From Agelas oroides (lineage: Eukaryota; Porifera; Demospongiae; Agelasida; Agelasidae), in assembly GCA_949130485.1 (NCBI GenBank), contig OX422185.1:6983127-7047126 (forward strand): a stretch of DNA of 64,000 bases. The letters are read 5' to 3'. The position numbers and the translations under genes were made by a program. Every line of letters begins with the position of its first letter. Position 1 is the stretch's first letter. Under the pieces are notes generated by a model. The model had not been told where the DNA came from, ran no database searches, and saw only the letters and a list, made by a program, of their open reading frames with translations. Positions 55,601-64,000 of this stretch are shown here, one piece after another.

Positions 55601-56475
55601 CCCACCTCTCACATAACAATAGTCTCATTCCCAGGTCTTCCCCACCTCCAACTGTAGCCTGTAAAACTACTGGTGAAGAACGCCTGGGGAAGAGGCTATG
55701 TAGGACATCCAATGTATGCCGGTGTTTGTGGAGCAATATAGCGTGGGTATATGTGTGCTAATCTTGGGTTCATTGTACACACTCTGTGTCATTACCGTGA
55801 AATAGTAGCTACTGCTGCAGGCAACAAGGGCTCAAAGCATTATATTTGGAGGCGGCTTGAACAGTTGCAAGTTGAGGATGAGTGTTCAACATCTTTGTAC
55901 GAACAAATATATTTCGTTGGTTTCTAGTGTCTCCAACTTATTCACATCTTGGCACTGTCTCCTCAGTCACGGTCTATAGTGCATTGATAGTTGCTGAGCA
56001 CATACAGCTGTGGAATCAGGATTTTCTCAGCTCAGAGGCATGGAGTCAGGGTGGTGCAGACTACACTGTCAGCCCTTTTCCAGAGCACAATTATTGGAGT
56101 TGTGGTATGGGGTTTTAGAAGCTCTTCTGTAGCTGTTGCTCACGAGGGATAATTATTTCGTCGAGTCACGCAGACCTCTCTGGTTCGGGCCCTCACAAGC
56201 TAATCGCTCTGTCGTTAATACACTGAGCACATGGAGCACTCCCCGTTGGCGGCAGTGTCAGCACGTTAGTAATCAGTCTCCTTCTTGCTAGTCGCGCCTC
56301 CCTTTCCTCACCGTTTTCAAGTCCCTGTTACGTTGGTTCCCACTGTTCAGCCTTTCTGTCTTCATTGTGTCTTGCTAGTCTTGTCTCTTGAGCAACAGTG
56401 GTCAACATACAATGTAGAAATATTGCATCGCGCACAAATGGGGCAGGATGTATATATACGGAATACGCACGTACC

Positions 56476-56480
<5 letters not shown>

Positions 56481-56532
<52 letters not shown>
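56481..56532. repeat. TA dinucleotide microsatellite
   Basis: TACATACATA followed by an uninterrupted (TA)n run. The overlapping Tyr-Ile frames are artefacts. Confidence 0.95.
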
Positions 56533-56534
<2 letters not shown>

Positions 56535-57780
56535 AGACTTAAGAAACATTAAAAATGTAAAAAGATGTAGGGATGGCATGCCAAAAAGTGTGCAAACAAG
56601 GTAGGGATAATGCAGGAAAGCAAAGGTCAACATATTGGCAAAGCCCCATCCCTAGTGCATGGGGGTCTTCTTAAAATGTTCACAACCTTTACTGGCAGTT
56701 CATGGCTGTAGCCTTGTTCTCAGGTCACTTCATTCTCCCACGTGGCCTGGGAACAAGGCTAGTATGACCCTATTGGTAGCATTATGTTATACGGAATCTC
56801 TTCAACAACTTAAGCAGTGAGTTAGAGTAGACTGCAGATTTATGATATGTGTCGTTAAAGTACATGGCATGGTTTTAGCCTTGTCCCCAGGCCACTTTCC
56901 TTCTCCCACATGCAGGCTCAGGAACGAGGCTATAAATATGATCTAGCAGCATTGCATCAGCTGTAGTGTGAAAAAGATGTAGGGATGGGGCTTTGCCAAT
57001 ATGTTGACCTTTGCTTTCCTGCATTATCCCTACCTTGTTTGCACACTTTTTGGCATGCCATCCCTACATCTTTTTACATTTTTAATGTTTTTTAAGTCTT
57101 GTTTCTGTACTTTTTTGATGTTAATCTCAGTTACAGTTAGACCTAAGCCTAAGAAGAATATTTCAAGTGTAACCACAACACCAGAACTTGAAACGGCGTT
57201 GACAGTTTTAATAGTAGTAGTTACAGGTTTGTAATAATATAGCCAGCTAGAACCTGCTGAAGGGCCAACCACTCTCCGTACCAAACTTTGTGAAACCAAT
57301 TTCATGATTCAGTTGTCAATCACATGACGACTGACCAGCTGCAGCACAGAAAACTATCATACTGACAACTTACCATGCATGCTAGCTTTACAGTTCACTA
57401 AAGCTGTGAGTAGGCTATTTTTAGTGTAGCTACAAGTAGGTAGCGCCTTACCTACGTGGTGTTCATAAGCCTTGCCCAATGCCGCGAGGGGAAAGACAGT
57501 GCTGACAACTGACCATCCTAGCTTTACAGTTCACTAAAGCTGTGAGTAGGCTATTTTTAGTGTAGCTGCAAGTAGGCAGCTGAATGCAGCGCCTTACCTA
57601 CGTGGTGTTCATAAGCCTTGCCCAATGGCAATGCCGCGGGGGGAAAAGACCGTGCCAGTCATGCCCGCTCGCTTGCGTACTCTCGCTTCCAGACCAATGA
57701 CCGTGGTCTTTGGTCTGGGAACGAGACTTCGTATGCGCATGCGTACAAAATTAGAAAATGGCGTCCTAAGCAACGGACAG
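56533..57780. mobile_element. Inverted-arm element, copy A of a duplicated segment
   Basis: A left arm (about 56549-56660, starting GATGTAGGGATGGCATGCC) is the inverse of a right arm (about 56971-57085). Between them lie two short CCCAGGC-type palindromes. The sequence from 56969 onward is nearly identical to 59667-60345. This copy additionally holds a tandem duplication of about 120 bases (57365-57490 and 57490-57640; TTTACAGTTCACTAAAGCTG repeated). The 77-codon frame inside is shared by both copies but shows no known motif. Confidence 0.7.
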
Positions 57781-57799
57781 CAGCCTCAGAGTGTTGTGA

Positions 57800-57898
57800 A
57801 TGGCTTTTATTGACCAGGGTGAATTTGAGGCTATGAAGACGCCGAGTGGTCGTAGAGCTCCGCGCTGTGATAAGCATCAGTTTCGTGTTAAAATGACG
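57800..57898 (+). CDS. Candidate first exon with strong splice donor, repeat-associated
   Basis: ATG at 57800 opens exactly 33 codons (MAFIDQGEFEAMKTPSGRRA, then a basic segment) up to an ACG/GTGAGT donor. A copy at 41.6 kb conserves the frame and the donor while losing the ATG. The partial copy at 60.3 kb stops just upstream. No acceptor exon continuing the frame was identified. It may be the first exon of the protein that mobilises the repeat, or a host first exon spread by it. Confidence 0.4.
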
Positions 57899-57899
57899 G

Positions 57900-59165
57900 T
57901 GAGTACTTAAACAGTTTGCGAGATATCGTTGTTTGAACAAAAGTCGTAACAAGAAAGAAAAATGGCACTTTTGCTATCGCACACTTTTGAGTTTAGCTGT
58001 CTTCCGCGTGGCTTTTGGCCACTTATATGAGTCTTGCTGATCACAAAGACACTCAAAGAGGAGGCCTGGGCGCTTAAATAAGCTTTTAGCGTGTTTGTGG
58101 TGAAGCTATACGGCTTTTGCTTAAGGTGGCAGGGAACCCTGCGTTTTCAAGGTCAACATACCTGGAATCCAAGCTCATAGAATTCTTTGTCTTTGTAAAC
58201 GTTTAGCGCACAGTCCGTTTTGGGAGTCTTCATCCGTTCACTGTCCGTAAAATTGGGGATTTTCCCCATTTCCTGTCGGCATTGCCATCCAATAATCAGT
58301 TTATAATTAATTTAGTTAAGATGTGGCCTGGCGGAACCCCTCATGTGGTGGTCGGAACTTTGAAGATAAGCTTAGATCGACTTAAAAAAAAACAAAAAAA
58401 AACAAAAAAAAAAAACAGGAGTTTTAGTAGAGTGCTGTAGTGTCAGTAGTTGTGAGTAGTGCGTAATGCCTGCTTGTGAAAGCTAGCTTGTGTCTAGAAG
58501 CAGCAGAAAGGCTACAGTGGCCAAGACTGAACTCACTGGGTAGGCCCAGGTCTTGCGATCGTATGCCAAGCCTAGTAGGTGACCGTGGCCTGGTGCTCCG
58601 AGTGCTGGGCTGGGCTTTAACTAGAATGCGCAATATATCGTTGGTAGTAGGCTGCAGTACACAAGAAAGCTCCAGAGGAGTTGCGTGTGGAACAGAACCG
58701 TGAGTTGTTTAGCGACATAAGGGGGAGAGGTGGGGCTAGTAATGCTTGCTTCCACTCGTGAATGAGCCCCTCCCGTAGACAAGCTGTGAATTTTTTGAAA
58801 TGTGCATTCATTTTGGTGCAGTCAAAGTTGTCCATTCCAAGAGTAGTGACAAACATGAGTCTAGCCTGACTTTGAGAGTAGCTCTGAACAAAAGCTGGCA
58901 CAGATTGATTTGAGATACATTGGTGGATACGACGCTACCTAGAGTGAGTGTGTAGATGCGTCCATCGAGTGGCAATTTTGGGTTCATGAATATATTAATG
59001 AGCCACTAAAACCCTTTTTAAAATTAGGCAAAGCAAGATTGCCCTAAAGCAAACCCTAACCCTGAAACTAGGAGTAACCCTGGTCCTGACCGTAACCCAA
59101 GTTTATGTTTTCGTTAACCTCCGCCGAAAGACTTCCCCGCCACCTTAAGTATTGCATATATATAT
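57900..59165. other. Gene-free interval
   Basis: An A-rich run is at 58384-58417. No exon with splice support was found. Confidence 0.4.
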
Positions 59166-59171
59166 AAAGAC

Positions 59172-60345
59172 TTAAAAAACATTAAAAATGTAAAAAGATG
59201 TAGGGATGGCATTCCAAAAAGTATGCAAACAAGGTAGGGATAATGCATGAAAGCAAAGGTCAACATATTGGCAAAGCCCCATCCCTACATCTTTTTCACA
59301 CTGCAGTTAGCGTGCTTGAGTTGAGAGCTGAATCTGCACCCATCCATGCTGTGCATGAGTACTTAAGTTTACACACTGTCTATGACTAGTCTGCAGCCCA
59401 CTCAAGCTCAGTGTCTAGGTTGTATCAGAAAGGGTGCCACTGTCACTACAAGTAAAGCTACTTAGTAGCTATCTGATAGCTACGTACGAGGCAAACATAC
59501 CTATAGGCTATACAGACACAGATGCTGGATCATACTCCTCGTTCCCAGGCCATGTGGGAGGAGCTAGGAAGTGGCCTGAGAACGAGGCTACAGCCATGAT
59601 GAACTGAGGTTGGAGTAAACTTGTGGTACGTTTTAGGAAGACCCCCATGCACTGTCTAACTGCAGTGTGAAAAAGATGTAGGGATGGGGCTTTGCCAATA
59701 TGTTGACCTTTGCTTTCATGCATTATCCCTACCTTGTTTGCATACTTTTTGGCATGCCATCCCTACATCTTTTTACATTTTTAATGTTTTTTAAGTCTTG
59801 TTTCTGTACTTTTTTGATGTTAATCTCAGTTACAGTTAGACCTAAGCCTAAGAAGAATATTTCAAGTGTAACCACAACACCAGAACTTGAAATGGCGTTG
59901 ACAGTAATAGTAGTAGTTCCAGGCATGTAATAATAATGTGTAATATAGCCAACTAGAACCTGATGAAGGGCCAACCGCTCTCCCTACCAAACTTTGTGAA
60001 ACCAATTTCATGATTCAGTTGTCAATCACATGACGACTGACCAGCTGCAGCACAGAAAACTATCATACTGACAACTTACCATGCATGCTAGCTTTACAGT
60101 TCACTAAAGCTGTGAGTAGGCTATTTTTAGTGTAGCTACAAGTAGGTAGCGCCTTACCTACGTGGTGTTCATAAGCCTTGCCCAATGCCGCGAGGGGAAA
60201 GACAGTGCCAGCTAGGCGTACTGCCCGCTGGCGATTTCGCGTACTAGTCTCGCTTCCAGACCAATGACCATGGTCTTTGGTCTGGGAACGATACTTCGTG
60301 TGCTCATGCGTACAAAATTAGAAAATGGCGTCCTAAGCAACGGAC
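59172..60345. mobile_element. Inverted-arm element, copy B of a duplicated segment
   Basis: Arms at about 59190-59300 and 59665-59790 are inverse copies (GATGTAGGGATGG ends). From 59667 to 60345 it parallels copy A, including CCTACGTGGTGTTCATAAGC and the palindromic CCAGACCAATGACCATGG box. It lacks the 120-base tandem duplication, so that arose in copy A after the two separated. Confidence 0.7.
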
Positions 60346-60631
60346 ACTAGCGGCTAGCGACAGGAACGTTGCCATCTCATAAAATGACGTAATAAGAAAT
60401 TATTTTCACGTGATTCATTTTCGAATGGCATGGCACAGTACAGTGTAATAGTACAATGAAGCTGTAATCTGTGTAGACATAGTGCTCTCCAGAAGCAGAG
60501 GGAAAAACGCACACAAGACAACGTACAGACGAGACAACAACAATACAAAGTGATGGAGACAACTAAGACAATAGGTAAGTGTAGTGAATACATGTAGAAA
60601 TATACAGCAATGTATCCGTAACTTTCCATTA

Positions 60632-63600
60632 TTATCGCTCGATCCTAAGCTTCTTTGGCTCGATGCCACAGTTGTTGCACATCCACTCTTCAGGTACCTC
60701 ATGGAGGTTAACACATGACCTTTGGAGATTGAAACATTTTAAAATCATGTTCAAAAGCATATACTAAGCTGAATTATGTCACAATATTAGCTAGAAATTT
60801 ATTCACTTACCAGTGAAACCACAAATCACAGGAATCACACTGAATCATGTTCTTTTTGGCAGTTATCTCTTCACAGGAAGTGCACCTCCAACTACTACAG
60901 ATAGCGTCAACTTGCATAGAAAGGAAACATAATTTGGCAATAGCATGCTGTATCTGACTAGTCTCATGGGTCAGACCAGGGAAGGGTTTGGTGAACACCC
61001 ATGACTGGAAGGCAATTAACTAGATAATGATAATGGTACCAAATTTTAATAATGCACTCTTGAAATACCAATTCTGAAGTGCTCACACTTCCTCGGTAGT
61101 ATAGTCAACGTGTTTGTACAGCTCCTGAAGTAGCAGAAAATAATGCCCTGCCTCTGTTGCCATTTTCGACACTCTTTTCTACCCAAACAGTGATATATTG
61201 TGTCATGTAAAAAGGGACTGCAACATGATTGATGCACTGTACAATTGTATATTATGCAGTTTACCAGACCCTTCTGTTTTTTTTTTTGTTTTTTTTTTTT
61301 TGTAGTAGTCAGTCTGGTTTATGAGATTAGTATCTAACCTGCTTGTTGTATCATATCCCAAGCATCAGGCTTAAAGTACTCCTGGACACACACGAAGTCT
61401 GTGTCGGCAACTTCATCTGGAATGTCATCAAGCCTGACATCTGCAACTGCAATTGGATGCCCGGTGCTGATGGCCCTGGTGATGGCCGATTCTTCACAAA
61501 ACCACTGAAGAATACCTGAAGATAAATGAACATTTTGCAGCTTGTAGCATGCCAAAGTTGTTAGGCCTATGCTAATGTAACTTACTGCTTGTCCTCTTAG
61601 ATAGTCTTCCCTTGCAACCTCCATAAATAGAGGTTAATGGTCCAGAATTTAGAAGGGAGGTGCATATGTAGTCCTTTTCTTCAGTTGATGGTTTTACTAG
61701 CCGAACAGTGGGGCGCTTGCACTTGTTCTTAGTTGAAAAAAATCGGCGTTGAGGTGTGATGTTTTTGTTGCTTGGTTCAGGTCCAGTTTTGTGTGGCAGC
61801 TTTATTTCTTTTGTGGTGTGACTGAATGATTTGATAACACTAATTGCTGAGGTCACATGTGATTTAGCAGATAAGAGGGCCACTGTACTACTGCAGTGGT
61901 TGACTTGAGCACAAAGAATTGACAACTTTTCCTGCAGTTTCTCCCTCAGTGATACAACCTCAGATTCAGAATCTGTGCTACGCTTGCAGTGTAGGTCACG
62001 AAGGATGCATTCTGATCCCACTTCATTAACAGGTGGAGGTGAGTGAGGATCAATATCCAATTCTGGGCCATGATCATGTAACAATGTATCTGGCTTCTCT
62101 TGTTTGAAACGGACAACAAGATGAACGTGCTTACAAATTGTATTGTGGATTAAATGATCAGGACAGTTACACGAGTAGCTATGAACACATACATTACATT
62201 TTGTGCACCTTAGACAGCACTGAACTTGACACCCATCACCTTCCTCTGTTACATAGTACTCATGCCTCTTATCACTGGATGTAACAATCCAGCTGGTGTC
62301 ACTGTGCTCTGTCACCAAAGATGTTGGCAGTTTCTGGCTTGTGAGGTGTCTGGCCATGATGGTGTGTATACGACCAGTTACTTTCCCTTTCTCTAGTTTC
62401 ACAAGTCTCTCGAATGCCTTGTCTCTTGCAAATTTTAGAAGAACATGTATACATCTATCAACTCGCTTGTTCACTTTTCCTTTCAAATAGATGTGTTTGA
62501 GGACGTGATGAAATGCCTCTACATACATGTTTGTATTAACAAAGGCTACCTTACGGTAGCACGCTGCCCACTGCTGTTTTGTTTCAGCATAGTATTGGGA
62601 AAAGTAATCACCAAATGTTCGTGCTATTTTAGAAAGTTTTAGCTGCTGAAGTGTTTTTTGTAGCAAAGTTTCAAATTTGGATATGCTGGTTTCCTCCAGC
62701 AACACCCTTAAATTGTGGTACACTCTAGCTTCGGTTTCCTTATCTCCAATAAGAGATTTGAGGTTTGTTCTCCATGCCCTATCAACATGCCAGGTACATA
62801 ACAGTTTTTTAGGACCAGGCCCGAAGACAGCAATCCAGGCAGTGTAAAACTGTTCTGCGTCATCAGACATAAACCAGGCTGGCACAATGTCTCCCACTTT
62901 CTCCTTTAGTCTGTTGAAGTAATTTATCAAAAGAAACTGGTCTTGTCTGTTTGACAAACACCAAGCTACTGGAAACCCCTCACCAAATTCATCAATTACC
63001 AGGACAGAGATGAGTAAAAAGTCATAGCCGTTGGTCCCATGTGTTGCATCCACACAAACAACCCTATTTGGTGCGAAGGTCTTCAGCATATCCCTTTGAA
63101 GTGGAGTTTGAAGAACTAGTACAAAATCTCGGTCTTCAAGGTTATCGCAGTTCTCTGGCTGAGATTGGCCCTGTGATTTAACCAGTAACACAGGGTTATC
63201 TTCTCCCTTAGTTTTCAACTCTTCAATCCAGGCACCAACACTCACTGCATCGATTGGATGTTTTTCTACACCCTTTAACCCATATGTCTTTTCTATGTTT
63301 GCAATGTCCTTCCTTGTAACCAAATGGATTCTATTAAACCTGCTGCCAACATTGTCCCTTATGTCATCCAAAATCCTTTCAAAAGTCACTCCCTGAGCCA
63401 GTTGTCCAGAAATTCTCTGACGGGCTACCTCTGGTAGCCTGAGGTGTCCCAAAGTTTGAGTGTGACCATAGTGTGAGTGACAAACTTCAGCCAATATGGT
63501 GTGTTCAAGTAGGTGACGTGTCACTATCAAGGCTGCAGTGCAGTGAGCATTAATTTTAGATGAGCCTTGTGATTTAAGGTGACGCTTACCTGCACTTTTT

Positions 63601-64000
63601 GTTTGAAAAAAACCACTTCTGTTACAGTAGTAGTATGTCAGTGTAGTTTCTCCTTTGCCCTTAACTCCAGTTACCTTTGTGAACCAAGACCTTGTGTCTT
63701 TCTCATACTCTTCCTTCCACTCCATGAATTCTGTTGGTAAAGGAAGTATTTCTGACAAGCATTCATTGACATGCATGCATTGTTGACACATACCTTCATC
63801 ACTTTTGAATGTCTTCTTTTCTGTCATCATTTCAATTCCATGTTCTAAGGATAAGTGTTGACGTAACTGAGCAAGATGTCTAAAGTGAAAACTACACTGT
63901 GCTTCTTTGCAAAGAATGCTTTCGCTTCCAGTTGTATGTGGTTTGTCACTTTTGTGCACCCGCTTCATGTGATGATGTAGACTGCCACGATGTTTATAAA
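60632..64000 (-). CDS. MULE transposase-like protein with C2H2, SWIM and PHD fingers (5-prime end off window)
   Basis: Exons are (edge)-61586, 61515-61339, 61171-61089, 61004-60811 and 60719-60632; phases agree throughout and the frame is open to the window edge. At least 974 residues follow the ATG at 63968. Upstream codons (HRGSLHHHMKRVH) complete a C2H2 finger, and CKEAQC...H...H makes a second. The core is a Mutator-type DDE fold: D307 in VVCVDATHG, D369/D370 in FMSDDAEQF, the CTWH motif at 391-394 and E484 in YVEAFHH. A SWIM finger follows (CNC at 600-602, CKH at 612-614). The C-terminus, assembled from exons 4 and 5, is a PHD finger: CTSC, CDSC, WFHWSC, CNNC. All catalytic residues appear intact. 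It could be an active transposase or a domesticated regulator. Confidence 0.88.

Overview
The window looks like nuclear DNA of an invertebrate animal, most likely a sponge or another early-branching metazoan. Genes are split by short GT-AG introns (60-350 bases in most places). The protein families are animal-type: dermatopontin, a Death-domain protein, a CABIT plus SAM adaptor, an SMaseD-like phospholipase D and an orphan multi-pass membrane protein. The spaces between genes are packed with small inverted-repeat transposons. No bacterial gene organisation, operon or CRISPR array is present. The organism is inferred from these traits; there is no marker gene that names it.

Layout. 0-3.6 kb: inverted, tandemly repeated remnants of an unknown coding unit, plus a hairpin MITE. 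3.6-4.3 kb: a two-exon dermatopontin gene on the minus strand. 4.8-6.1 kb: repeats. 7.3-12.2 kb: a tandem pair, made of an intact gene for a secreted-ectodomain, about seven-pass membrane protein and a dead copy downstream. 12.5-13.8 kb: a dead Penelope-like reverse transcriptase with a hammerhead-like motif beside it. 14.4-15.2 kb: a three-exon Death-domain/coiled-coil gene. 15.4-32 kb: a transposon graveyard, including a Mutator-type element with about 250-base inverted repeats and 10-base target duplications, several MITEs with 9-base duplications, 128-base tandem repeats and telomere-like patches. 32.5-35.0 kb: an SMaseD-like phospholipase D gene with a signal-peptide exon and one break in frame. 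36.2-39.8 kb: a four-exon GAREM-like adaptor gene (proline-rich repeats, CABIT, SAM). 40-60 kb: mostly repeats, with a few orphan exons and a duplicated segment (57 and 59.7 kb). 60.6-64 kb: a five-exon minus-strand gene running off the right edge, with C2H2 fingers, a MULE transposase core, a SWIM finger and a PHD finger.

The genes do not form a pathway. Two (the CABIT-SAM adaptor and the Death-domain protein) fit intracellular signalling. Three (dermatopontin, the SMaseD-like enzyme and the multi-pass protein) enter the secretory route. Exon joins were worked out by hand from splice signals and reading phase; where phases agree across every junction, confidence is high. Intervals not listed as features hold no coding sequence I could support.
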